From NCBI GenBank assembly GCA_016946835.1, contig JACVTC010000217.1, positions 1 through 64,000 of the forward strand: a DNA stretch of 64,000 nucleotides, written 5' to 3'. The stretch's first letter is position 1. Each line of letters begins with the position of its first letter. Origin of the DNA: Neocallimastix lanati (nom. inval.). Lineage: Eukaryota; Neocallimastigomycota; Neocallimastigomycetes; Neocallimastigales; Neocallimastigaceae. Shown here piece after piece: positions 53,701 to 63,485 of this stretch. The translations under genes and the position numbers were made by a program. The notes under the pieces were generated by a model. The model was given only the letters and a program-made list of their open reading frames with translations, had not been told where the DNA came from and made no database searches.

Positions 53701-54538
53701 AGAAGTAATGGAATATTTAAACATTAAATCAAAAATCGCTACAACTGACCATCATGAAACAGTTGGTCAAGTTGAAAGATGTAATTCTTTTATTGAACAA
53801 TATTTAAGAGCTTACTCAAGATCATATTATCATGATGATTGGATTGAATGGATTCACCTTGCTGAATTTGTTTATAATAATTCCATTAATGAATCTACAA
53901 AAGAAACACCCTTCTTTATTAATTATGGGTTTCATCCATCTATGGATGAATTTTTCTTATTACCTGATATTGATACTAATAATAAAATTATTAAGGACTT
54001 AAGTATGAACTTTAATCATATTAAAGATGTTTTATTAAGGTCAAAAGAACTATATAAAATACACGCAGATAAAAAGAGAATGCCACCTCCAATATTTAAA
54101 GAAAATGATTTAGTTTGGATACAAGCTCCTCCATCACTAAATATCGAAGATAGTTCAAAGTTAGCTCCTTGTAAATATGGACCATATAAAGTAATAGATG
54201 TTCTGAATAATCATAATTATAAAATAGATATTAAAAGGTCACCTTTTCCAAAACATCATCCTATATTCCATGTTTCGGAGTTAGAACCTTTTATTCCAAC
54301 GCCTCAAAAGTTTTTAAAAAGAAGAACTCATGATGAATCTGTTAATGATATAATTGAAATCTCAGGATTTAGAACTAATTATAAAAAGAATCAATATGAA
54401 TACAGAATCAGGTATAAATATAGAACTGCTTACAATTGGGTTCCTTCAGACGAAGTTGAAAATAACCCCCGAAATCAAAATATTTATTTACAATATTTAC
54501 AAAATGGAAGAAAACCTATTTCAATAGCTTATAACTAA
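50705..54538 (+). CDS. Element H Pol (PR-RT-RH-IN-chromodomain-like)
   Basis: 1277 residues in the -1 frame to gag; the first ATG inside the frame is at 50903. Retropepsin MLDSGSFCNKI (canonical DSG); a Lys/Asn/Phe-rich spacer of about 120 residues; RT with DYKKLNAVTIRNSYPLP, MPFGLKNAPATFQ and catalytic YLDD; RNase H ECDASNYAIG; integrase HHCC ending CECCARNK; core IDFLCGLP, YTDRGSQF and the Glu in ETVGQVERCNSFIEQ; GPF/Y-type CKYGPYKVID; and a C-terminal chromodomain-like stretch (DIIEISGFR ... YRIRYKYRTAYNWVPSDEV). Chromodomains of this kind can direct integration to modified histones. All visible catalytic residues are intact. Confidence 0.93.
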   Translation, partial: LNYGLQQKSNIIKNTRILHYNFPTFNNVVNKKLPSTFLLFDTYIPTTFSNNIKNIKNDNNKLKTESMLDSGSFCNKITEDLVKTLKLKKYNLKSKILVKGISGDTTQIKNYVWLKFQIKINENKRVYFKNFREKFLISNCIPTKLLFGNQFMRKFNIHYDYDKNFLYSYLNSHFYNKINKNTNKNPQYYSRFNSVIKRFLKNYFLKHKFIKKFNYTKNSKNFKNFNQNKLNFKLNKYKKFLHKKFNFLTNKIFFKLKNNHQNKKYKINNKFNYNYLIYSFLTNKENYEEDIEDIKIENIPLQYRDLAVVFSKKEADKLPPHRLTDCKIVLEKDASLHYRPIYPLSEEENKVLKEYIEENLKKGFIRPSESPAGYPVLFQKKKDGSLRLLCVDYKKLNAVTIRNSYPLPLINDIIEKVKGAKYFTKLDLRSAYNLIRIKEGDEYKTAFRTKYGHYEYLVMPFGLKNAPATFQSFINSVLRPYLEKSVILYLDDILIYSEDLEEHHKQVRNVLQTLINNNLYAKLEKCEFDKEKVEFLGYILSGDGVSTDPKKIKSIEEWPTPKNIKEVQRFLGLCNYYRRFVKNFAKIAKPLHNLTRKNTKFIWDTNCVNSFKLLKSKLTTSPVLHHPDVTKPFIVECDASNYAIGAVLSQKDENNKLHPVAYFSRSLQGSEINYTITEKELLVIRDSFLTWRHLLLGAKHKITVYTDHRNLIYTLGGKVGNQRQHRWHLFFQEYDFQLIYRQGTKNGKPDSLSRRPDYMKNNEDIKPENILDIKNVKEVPCFIGIMSNLLEKIIDAIKEDATAEDIKLYFSENNVKNNYAYKPFRKMERFKIKDNIILYNNLIYIPESLRLEILEKYHEKPTSGHLGIRRTLELITRNFWWPKIHEDVTSYVNSCECCARNKVNRHRKYGLLQPLDTPDRPWKSIEIDFLCGLPYSKGYTVIMVVVDRFSKMIHLIPFKQIPDAKQTAKAFITNIFKLHGLPCDLYTDRGSQFTSALWKEVMEYLNIKSKIATTDHHETVGQVERCNSFIEQYLRAYSRSYYHDDWIEWIHLAEFVYNNSINESTKETPFFINYGFHPSMDEFFLLPDIDTNNKIIKDLSMNFNHIKDVLLRSKELYKIHADKKRMPPPIFKENDLVWIQAPPSLNIEDSSKLAPCKYGPYKVIDVLNNHNYKIDIKRSPFPKHHPIFHVSELEPFIPTPQKFLKRRTHDESVNDIIEISGFRTNYKKNQYEYRIRYKYRTAYNWVPSDEVENNPRNQNIYLQYLQNGRKPISIAYN

Positions 54539-54559
54539 AATGATAATAATAATAATATT

Positions 54560-54612
<53 letters not shown>

Positions 54613-55155
54613 GAAATTTTATTTTTATTAATTTGTTTTTAAATTTTATTTTATTATTATCAATTTTTCAGTCAAATTTCAATTTCAAAATTTCGAAATT
54701 TTCAAAATTTTCAAAATTCAAAAACATAGCTATGTTACACTTACATCTATCAATTTATAATCAAATTTTATTCATAAATTCATTAATTATTATAATTTTC
54801 AATTTTTTTAAAGTTAATGCATAAAATTAAAAAGTTAATTGAAATTAAAATTTCAAAATTTCAATTTCAAAAATTTTTAATCAAAAACATTTAAAAATGG
54901 TACCATCATATTCTTAAACATCAATTTTCATAATAAAATTTTAATTTTATTAAATTTTAGAGATTTCAAAATTTCAATGAAATGGCCACTTATAAAGGGT
55001 TTCCTTTAAAAATTTAAAAGGACTCAAGTGACCTTCCTCTTTCATAAATTAAAAATTTTTAATTTAAGAAATTCCAAAAAATTTTTTAACAAAAATTTAA
55101 TCCTCCTTATCGTTACACAAAAATCGTCTTGAATCCGATTTTTATGGGAGGGCAT
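54539..55155 (+). other. 3' untranslated region and polypurine tract of element H
   Basis: Poly-A run at 54566-54607, then A/T-rich sequence full of 'ttcaaaattt' words. At the end AAAAATCG (55119-55126) pairs with CGATTTTT (55136-55143) around a 9-nt loop TCTTGAATC, followed by ATGGGAGGGCAT next to the LTR. A 63-codon hydrophobic frame at 54633-54824 is low-complexity and probably not a gene. Confidence 0.75.
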
Positions 55156-55890
55156 TGTTGAAATTATAACTGAATTGAAATCTCAATTTCAGTTATTTAC
55201 ATTTCAATAGTTAACAAATATTATTTATTTAATTATAAATAATATATATATTTAAATAATTAATAATTAATATAAATTCTTATTTAATATTTAAGGAATT
55301 ATCTTAGGCCTAATAATTCTGAGAATATTAGTAAATAAGATTTATATTAATAATTTCAATTATCTACATATGACGTCACATGTATTTATTTATATTATGT
55401 TTATATATATGTTTACATCATATATATTAACTACTATTTTTAATTATTCAAATTAATTATATAATTATAAATTAAATTTATTTAGTTATATTAAATATTT
55501 TAAACATATCGATATTGTTATTATCTTAATATTTTATTAATATTCATATTACTATATTATTAATATCTTATAATTAAATATTATTATTATGTAACTTACA
55601 AAGTATAAAAGAAAGATGTAAAATCTATCTTTTATGTTCTTTGTAAGGTTATTGTACTTACAATAATTATATACTAATAATTCAATAAATAAATATTTTC
55701 ATAAATCCTTCAAAGAAATTATTATTTAAAATATTCTTAGATATTAAGTGTTTAAATAACTTAACTATTTATCTTATATTATTTTTATATTATTATTAAT
55801 TAATTATTGTTGGATTATTAATATATAATTCAACATATTAACCTAGTAACGTTATTAATCATAAAACTATTTTATATCTTAATTTTAACA
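55156..55890 (+). repeat. 3' LTR of element H
   Basis: 735 bp, TGTTGAAATT to TTTTAACA, followed by TTACT (55891-55895). Intact version of the interrupted 5' LTR. Confidence 0.94.
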
Positions 55891-55895
55891 TTACT

Positions 55896-56853
55896 AAATT
55901 GTACTTTCCTATATTCTTCATAACCTAAACCTCATTGTAAATTTAATTTATTTTGATATAAATTAATTTTAACTTGTAAATAAATTTTAATTAATTACTT
56001 TATTGTTATATTATTAAATATATGTATATATTAAAATACAATTGTAAATATTAAAATTATACTTTTAAGATACTAAATTATTAAAAATATTAATTAAATA
56101 TTATTATAAAAATTATTATAAAATTATTAAAATTATTAATTAAATATTATTCTAAAAATTATTATAAATTATTAATATTATAAAATTATTAAAATTATTA
56201 AATATTATTATAAAAATTTATATATTATAACTATTAAATATTATTATAAAATTATTAAGATTATTAATTAAATTTATTATTAAAAATTATTATTAAAAAT
56301 TTTTACTTATTATAAAAATTATTATTTAAATATTATCAAATTTATTAATTAAATATTATAAAAATTTTATTTTATTTTGAAAATAATTACAAGTATTATT
56401 TAAAATAATTAAAGATTATTAAATTTATTATATTAATCTTTAAAAACAATTTATTTAACTTAAAAATATCAAAGAAAATAGTAAAAACTATTTTCTATAT
56501 ATTTATTTTATAATTATTTTTAATTAAATTATATTTGAATATTATATTATTATATTTATAAAAATTAAAACAAAAATGAATTATTGATATAAAATTAATT
56601 CAATAATTCTATAAAATTACTTAAATTATAAACAATTAATTATACTTTAAATTTATAAAAAAAATATAAATATTGTAACAATTTCTTAAAAATTAAATAT
56701 GTGTACTTTAAATAATAAACTTTTATATTAATAAAAAAAATATAAATAACTTTTAATAAAGAATTATATTTTTTTTTTTTAAAATCAAAGCAGGGTAATA
56801 CCCGTCCCCCCTGCTTGATTTTAAATATCTAAGTGTCAACCCCGAGTCTACCA
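55896..56853 (+). repeat. Solo LTR L, right part
   Basis: About 960 bp of AT-rich non-coding sequence between the TTACT of element H and the TGAA duplication. It contains a 'TTTCCTATATTCTTC' block shared with LTRs D and E, many degenerate 'aattattaaa' repeats, and a GC-bearing end with a hairpin AATCAAGCAGGG/CCCTGCTTGATT (about 56783-56821). Ends CTACCA. Confidence 0.65.
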
Positions 56854-56857
56854 TGAA

Positions 56858-56869
56858 GATTTCGTTACA
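56858..56869 (-). repeat. Remaining end of solo LTR I'1
   Basis: GATTTCGTTACA, the 5' tip of the minus-strand LTR that began at 15077; followed by AAAAC (56870-56874), the duplication also found at 15072-15076. Confidence 0.8.
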
Positions 56870-56874
56870 AAAAC

Positions 56875-58002
56875 ACTTCATTTTAATTCAAAATATTGTA
56901 TTAATAATTGTCTCGTTATTCCAAATACTTATACAACCTTCATTCCTTCATGCAATTTAATAAACGAAATTCCAAAAAATTCTGATAATTCGGACAACCA
57001 AAAAATTGAAGAAATTAACAATTCAGAAGAAAAAATATCTAATGAAATAATTAATAATACTAAGAACCAACACAAGGAACCCAACGAAGACAATAAAAAT
57101 GTTATCTATCTTTTACCAACTAAATTATCCTCATTTATGGATGTTTTTAGTGAAATCGCTGCGAACATGCTACACCCTCATCGACAATATGATTGTGAAA
57201 TTAATTTGAAACCAAACACTAATTTACATTACGGCCCAATATATCCATTTCATCACCAAATAAATGGTTTAACGGAGAGGGTGAACTCCGTTATCGAACA
57301 ATACTTAAGATGCTATACAAATTTCAAAGGATCTAATTGGAATGACTTTCTTTACTTAACAGAATTTAGCTATAATAACACCATTCAAGAATCCACTAAT
57401 CATTTACCTTTCTTCGCTAATTATGGATTCAATCCCAGACATTCTCCCGAAGTCCCCACAAATGTTGAAGTACCTAGAGCAGAAGAACTTGTTAAAAACC
57501 TTGCAGAATTAACCAAGGAATTAAAAAAAAATATTAAAATAGCAATTGAAAAACAAGAGAAATATGCCAATAAGCATCGTATGGAACCACCTGAATTCAA
57601 GAAAAATGACAAAGTTTGGATCAATAGTTCCCTAATTATAAAGAATGGTAACAAAAAGCTTAAACCAAGAAAATTAGGACCTTTTAATATCCTAAGCAAA
57701 ATATCTCCTGTTTCGTATAAACTTGACTTGCCAAAAAATCTTAGGATTCATCCAATCATGCATGTCTCTGACCTTGAACCGTACTTTGAAGATAAGTTTG
57801 GAAGAAACCAAGAACCACCACCAATTATCATTAACAACGAAGAAGAGTACGAAGTTGAACAAATATTAGACAAACGAACTCATTATGGGAAAACCAATAC
57901 TTGATAAAATGGAAAGGATATCCGCTTTCAGAAGCTTCTTGGGAACCTGAGGAAAATCTTAATTGCCCCAAACTCTTGAAAAAATTCAATAAAAATAATT
58001 AA
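56875..58002 (+). pseudogene. Element I pol remnant with chromodomain
   Basis: Continues the gag-protease frame of 13902-15076. A Glu/Asn-rich linker leads to the start of RT (CEINLKPNTNLHYGPIYP) and then jumps in frame, at about 57252, into the integrase end (HHQINGLTERVNSVIEQ). The RT core, RNase H and two of the three integrase acidic residues are therefore deleted. The GPF/Y-like KLGPFNILSK and the linker MHVSDLEPYF remain. The chromodomain [10 protein letters not shown] ... [20 protein letters not shown] is clear, but one base is missing near 57895, so its second half is out of frame. Stop at 58000-58002. Confidence 0.9.
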
Positions 58003-58140
58003 AATAACTTAAACTAGAAAATGAATCTCTATTAAACTTTAAATTTTATAGTATATTATATAATTATATTCTTAAATTATTAATATTAAACTTATTATTA
58101 TTGTTAAAACCTAATTTTTCCTTTATATTATTTTATAACT

Positions 58141-58194
<54 letters not shown>

Positions 58195-58406
58195 ATAATA
58201 ACTATAAACTTTATTAATATCATGTAACAAAAATAATTATTAAATATGTTATTTCATGTAATTACTTATTAATATCATGTATTATTATTTTTATTATTTC
58301 ATACTATTAAGCAAAAAAGAAATTCACACTTAAATACTTTATTTATTCATTGTAGTCTAGTTTAACTTTAAGATTCGTCTGGTATCCGAATCCTGGAGGA
58401 GGACCA
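58003..58406 (+). other. 3' end of element I with pre-PPT hairpin
   Basis: A/T-rich with a poly-A run at 58146-58192. GATTCG (58372-58377) pairs with CGAATC (58387-58392) around a 9-nt loop TCTGGTATC, then CTGGAGGAGGACCA, the polypurine tract, abuts the LTR. Confidence 0.75.
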
Positions 58407-58926
58407 TGTAACGAATCCTAAAGTTAGTAAAATTGTTGTTGTAGTCTGGTGGTAATACACCATGACAATGAAGCCGAACTTCATAGGTTCGACTCACACC
58501 CTTTCCCAATCTAAATTATTTTTAGTTAATTAATTAAATTATTGTAGAAAGTTCTAGAGTTTCTTTGGTTAATATTATATAACTAAATGAAACTAGAAAG
58601 TTCTATTTTAATAATTATTTTATCATTTTTCTATAAGATTCATTTTCTAGAAAGAAAACTTAATTTTTCGAACTTTCGTTAATCTTAACTTTTTCCGAAA
58701 CTGTTTTTCCGAAAAAGTATAAATAAGCGTGAATTTCTCAACAAAAAATAATTTTTTCTTCGTGCTTTTATTAACTAGTTAAAAGTAATTCGAAATATTA
58801 CAATAACTAATTAATAATAAAAAATAATAATAAATTTTATATTTTAATAAAAAATATTAATAAAACAAATTTTTTAAGAAAACGAATTACTTATTAGTGT
58901 AGACCTATTGGGTGTAAACCGTTACA
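58407..58926 (+). repeat. 3' LTR of element I
   Basis: 520 bp, TGTAACG to CGTTACA (perfect 7-bp inverted ends). It contains an uninterrupted tRNA-like module (A box TAGTCTGGTGG, B box GGTTCGACTCA) and the site AAAGT-TAGTAAAATT that is broken by insertions in the other copies. Confidence 0.93.
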
Positions 58927-60410
58927 ATAATAATATATTTGAAAATAAAAATAAAATATTAATATTGATAATAAACACTTTAATAAAATAATAAAATTTA
59001 AGGTTAAATTATAGATATTGATATTAATAATAAAAATATAGAATTATTGATAATATTTAAGAAACTTTTAATAAAAATAAAAAAAATATTTATAAAATAA
59101 TTTAATATAGAAAATATAGTAAAGTAAAATTAAGTAAAGAACAATATAATGGATTCTAAAGTAAGTTGAAATTCTAATTAATAATCCATTATATGTTCGT
59201 TCTTTACCAATAAGTGGTCCATTACATCGAATTTCTATTTTGTTATTGGTAAATATACTAATATTCCAAATAACACTTAACAATTTATTATTATTAAAAT
59301 ACTTAATTTCTGTCTTATTTATTATTTTATTTAATTTACTTTTTATTTATTATAAAATTATAAATCTCAATTTTTTTTGATCTCAATTTCCCTAAATTGA
59401 GATCTCATTAAATTTCGAAATTATTTTTATTTTTATTTTAATTATTTAACCGCTCTCTTTTAATTAAATTATTTCTAATTTCTGTAAAGAGTTCTATCAG
59501 AAACAGATTACAAATAACAAATTTTAACACCAAAATAAAAAAGAACACGTAATAAAAATTCGTTTTTTTTTAAATAAAATAATCTTTATTAATTAAAAAA
59601 AAATTAAATCTCTTTTTTGTTATTAACTATCATATAGTCAATAACTAATACATCGATTTAATTATAGAAATTTACATGTATTTATATTTTTTCATTATTA
59701 CATTATAATATATTATTTCTATCTATTTTACATATATTACTATTTATTTATAAACAAAATATTTATTAATAATTTTATTAAATAATAATTAACTAAAACT
59801 AAACAATAATTAATTCAATAAACTTTCAACTTATTTACAATAATAATTAAATTCAATAACAACTCATTTATTATATATTTATTATATAAATATTATTAAT
59901 ACTAATGTTTATATATTTACAATTCAAAACTATTTTTATAAACTATTTAAACTAATTTTAACTATTTAAAACTATTCCGAAATTAATTTTAAAGTATTTT
60001 AAACTAACTAAACTAAATTAACTAAGTTAAATAGAATAACTATTTTAAATAAACTAAACTAAATTAACTAACTTAAATAAATTATTTAGATTAAAGTTAT
60101 TATCCAAAATTATTTAAATAATAATTTTTCCTTTATGAAAAGTTTACATAAATTTATTATTAATTTTCATATACGTAAATCATAAATTTATGTAATTTTA
60201 TTACATTAATTAATTATGTAAATTATGTAATAATTAATTATTAAAAATTTTATTAAATCTTTACAAAACCATTTGCTACAATTTCTATATATATTAAAAA
60301 TTTTAGACATTAAAATTTTGTACAACTTTGTACTACATTTATGATTATTAATATTTACTTTTTACCCTAAGGCTATGTTAATTTTATAAATTTCAGTTGG
60401 TCTCGTACCA
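58927..60410. other. AT-rich stretch, probable LTR debris
   Basis: No credible gene. At 59134-59210 an imperfect palindrome (GTAAAGAAC ... TATAATGGATT and its inverse) resembles the head of LTR L read on the minus strand (TGGTAAAGAAC). A perfect hairpin GATCTCAATTT/AAATTGAGATC is at 59379-59404. Repeated 'aactaaact' words at 60000-60080 resemble the inverse of LTR D. A 71-codon minus-strand frame at 59068-59283 overlaps the palindrome and is not credible. Confidence 0.45.
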
Positions 60411-60414
60411 ATAA

Positions 60415-61200
60415 TGGTATGGTTCATATAGTTTTAGGAATATAATAATAATTAACACAAATAATAAAATTACAATAAAAAAATAATTTGTTTTAAAATC
60501 AATATTTATTTATTTAAATTTATAAAAGAAAAATAATAATATAATTATTTGTTTAATAAAAGTAAGTTATTGATTATATTTTATTTCACTAAAAATTACA
60601 TGTATTTATATTTTTTTATCAAATTAAAATTTGTAAAGCCTAACTATTTCTTAATAAACTAATTACTAATTATTTTAATAAATAAAACATTTAAATTGAA
60701 ATTGAATTATTATTTTAGTTAATAATATTATTGTTATAAATATTAGTTTTATATTATTGAATTATTAATTATTTAATAATAGTTTAATATTAATATATAT
60801 AAAATAAAAATAAAGAGATTATACAGAATATTTTAATTGTGGTTTAGTTAAATTTAGTAATTAAAAATAAATTTAAATTGATAACGAAAATTTTAATAAC
60901 TAATTAAATAGATTTGATTATTTTCAATATAACATATTACAAAAGAAATATAATATTAATATATTAAGTGGGCAAGGACAATATTCTTGGCTAAAGATTT
61001 TTAATACTTTATAATGGAATCGGATCGATTATTCAAAAAGGAATTATAAGTTAATTGGTGATTTATTAACTTAAGATTTCTATTTAGTAATATTTGAAGA
61101 ATATTGGAAAGTTCCAATTATATAGAATAGAATAATCTATAAGGTTAGAATAATTTATATTATTCTAGCATAATTAGTATTATTTGTTCATTCTGTATTA
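60415..61200 (-). repeat. Solo LTR of family E
   Basis: 786 bp, a close copy of LTR E in reverse orientation (TGGTATGGTTC to CTGTATTA on plus). Flank ATAA at 60411-60414; on the other side ATAA is recovered once the A-type LTR is discounted. Confidence 0.9.
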
Positions 61201-61203
61201 ATA

Positions 61204-62156
61204 TGTAAGAATCTATAATTATTTTTAAATAAAATAATTATATTTTCTTAGTTAAAGTTATAATTATAACTTTATTTAATTATATAATATTTATTCATTT
61301 AAATATTATTAATAATTTATTTAACTCCATATTAAATATTCATTAATTTAATACAACAAAATTTATTTAATTAATTATTATTTATACATTTATTAATAAT
61401 TATAGTTTATTTAATTATACATTTAATTATTAAATTTATTAGTTTTAGTTTATTTAATTAAATTGTAAATGTATTATGTATTCTAACATGTATTTTAATA
61501 ATGTATTCTGTATTTTGTTTATTAATATCATTATGTTATTTTCCTTATTTGTAAATTTATAATTTTATGATCGAAATATCTTTATTATTTTATTCTTTTA
61601 TTTTCGATCAATTACATTAGATTAACGAATCGGTTAATTAGGGTTTTTCCCAATTACTTCTTAAAAGTAATTGGTTTTACCTAATTGATACGATGAATCG
61701 ATATGGATAGAATATCGATCAAAAATCTTATCTAGGTTTTTCTCTCTAATCTTTTCCTAGATAAGAGATTTGTTAAGATTAGAAAACATTTTTTAATTTA
61801 ACCTTATTTTTCAAAAAAGTATAAATAAGGCTCTTGAATTCTCTTTGAGAAATCAAGAGTTATTATTATAACAATTATAATATAGTAATAACATTAACAA
61901 ATATTTTATATTTCTATTTTAATAAAGCAAGTTTTAATAAAACAAATTTAAAAATAAAATAAAATAAAATAATCTTTTTCCTTTGTCAATTCTGTGTTAT
62001 TAGTTTATTATAATTAGTTATAATAAACTCTTTCCTATAGAAGATAAGTATATTTATCTTTTTTGCTCTCTCAATTTAATAATAATTATTATTTAATTAT
62101 TATTAAGTTGTAGTTAATAATTTAATTATAATTAATTTTATAATTAAATTATTACA
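61204..62156 (+). repeat. Solo LTR of family A
   Basis: 953 bp, TGTAAGAATC to ATTACA, homologous to 2326-3212. TAATA flanks both ends (61199-61203, 62157-62161). It is inserted at the edge of the E-type solo LTR. Conserved hairpin downstream of ATAAATAAGG near 61825-61860. Confidence 0.9.
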
Positions 62157-62168
62157 TAATAAGTTATT

Positions 62169-62721
62169 GTTCCAGGTTTTATCCTGGCTGTTAAGGCGTA
62201 AGCTTTGAGAGCATAAGATTCCTGGTTCGACCTCTCCCTATGCCTGTAACGTTTTTTCCACTGGTTTTTAGTTATCAGGTGGTTAGGGTTTTCAGGTAAG
62301 TATTATACCCATTTGATACCCCTATATCTCTAATTTAACTTTCATCGATTTACACTTCTTGCAGGCCTGAGAGGGTTGAGTGTGTATGGCAAGTTTCTTA
62401 AGAAGAGATACCAAACATATGGTGACATATGAAAATTTAATTATCCTTACTTATAGGTATGTTATGGAGCGGTTGTCACGTGATCCCTTGAGATTGTGGC
62501 TGCAAGACCAAATTGTAAGATTATCGTACAATGACAAGCAGTAATTATACTTGGGTAAGGAGCGCCAATACAGAGTAACTGCAAGGCAGTCCAGCAGGGA
62601 CGGGACCACCTACTAAGTAGGAAGTTAGATAAGGGCTCTAGTAATAAACCATTGTGTGTCTACGGATGTGCAGCTGGGGAGAAATCCTGCTACGGTCGTT
62701 AAAAAAAAAATATATATATAT
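62169..62721 (+). mobile_element. SINE-like retroposed unit with tRNA-like head
   Basis: 553 bp, much less AT-rich than its surroundings, ending in poly-A and TA repeats (62701-62721). It is flanked by a perfect 10-bp duplication ATAAGTTATT (62159-62168, 62722-62731). Its head has an A-box-like TGGCTGTTAAGG and a B-box-like GGTTCGACCTC (about 62222-62232), as in Leu/Ser-type tRNAs, but the stems do not pair. A T6 at about 62251 could stop RNA polymerase III early. A GTAAGT ... TTGCAG pair (about 62296-62365) resembles an intron. No coding sequence recognised. It could instead be the 3' end of a longer retroposon. Confidence 0.6.
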
Positions 62722-62731
62722 ATAAGTTATT

Positions 62732-63355
62732 ATTAATTAACTATATTATATTAAAAATGTAGAATATTAAACTTAATTTCTAACAAATATTTTATTCTTT
62801 TGACGAAAAGTGGCGATTTTCGTCAATAGATAATTAATAAATAAATATATAAATAATTAATAACTAAATAAATTCTTTAATAATAATAAAATAAATAATA
62901 TTACATTTTAATTAATACACATTAAATATTAAGATTATTATTGAATAAAAATAATAATTTTTGTGCGACATCAAATAGAATTATTTTTTTATTTTTAATT
63001 ATTTGTATAGTAATATATTAAATATTATGTATATAATATTAAAAAATGTGAATCATTTATATTAATATAAATATAAATATATGAATATTATATATTATTC
63101 ATTTTTAAAAATAATGTGAGATATAAAAAGCAAATTTTAAAATATTATTTTTTTTTCTTCAAAGTATTTACATATCTAATATACCTTAATTTTTTATTTT
63201 CTTTCTTTATTTTTTTTTTTTTTTTAATTAAAATAAAGGAAATTATGTAATTAATGGAAGGTAAAATAGTAATATTAATCAATTCAAAGTACTAATCTAA
63301 AACCATGAGGTTTGCATTTTATAAGTTTTATATAAAGTAAAAAATTAAAAATCAT

Positions 63356-63442
<87 letters not shown>

Positions 63443-63485
63443 TAAATATTTATAGATAACAATTAGTTTGAATATTATAATAAGT
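62732..63485. other. AT-rich intergenic stretch with hairpin and microsatellites
   Basis: A perfect 10-bp hairpin TTGACGAAAA/TTTTCGTCAA with a 7-nt loop lies at 62800-62826. (TTTA)n at 63355-63390 runs into (TTA)n at 63390-63438. No gene seen. Confidence 0.6.

Larger units (their letters stand above)
31576..55890 (+). mobile_element. Element H, chromovirus with insertion in its 5' LTR
   Basis: Reconstructed from 5' LTR 31576-31759 plus 49047-49597, self-priming site, gag, pol, polypurine tract and 3' LTR 55156-55890. Both LTRs total 735 bp (184+551). TTACT flanks both ends (31571-31575, 55891-55895). A 17-kb insertion (31760-49041 plus ATAAG duplication) splits the 5' LTR. Gag carries one nonsense codon; pol is open. 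Confidence 0.92.
12171..58926 (+). mobile_element. Element I, chromovirus, split by about 42 kb of nested insertions
   Basis: Outermost recognisable element. Pieces: 5' LTR 12171-12675 (its first ~15 bp lie left of A and B), self-priming site 12676-12685, leader, gag-protease 13902-15076, interruption by solo LTR I'1 with all its contents (15077-56869, TSD AAAAC on both sides), then 56875-58002 with pol remnant and chromodomain, polypurine tract and 3' LTR 58407-58926. The two ORF halves are in the same frame when the insert and one AAAAC are discounted, which supports the reconstruction. Pol has lost most of RT, RNase H and integrase. Confidence 0.88.

Noticed and set aside
54633-54824. A small hydrophobic protein (env-like) after pol of element H
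   Set aside because: Low-complexity A/T sequence directly after a poly-A run, no signal-peptide pattern or family likeness, no counterpart in element I.
58320-58406. A second tRNA-like gene just before the 3' LTR of element I
   Set aside because: The paired GATTCG/CGAATC and purine-rich GGAGGAGGACC fit a pre-PPT hairpin and polypurine tract, and no A/B boxes are in register.
59068-59283. Minus-strand 71-codon gene
   Set aside because: It overlaps an imperfect palindrome and A/T-rich sequence, with no recognisable domain.
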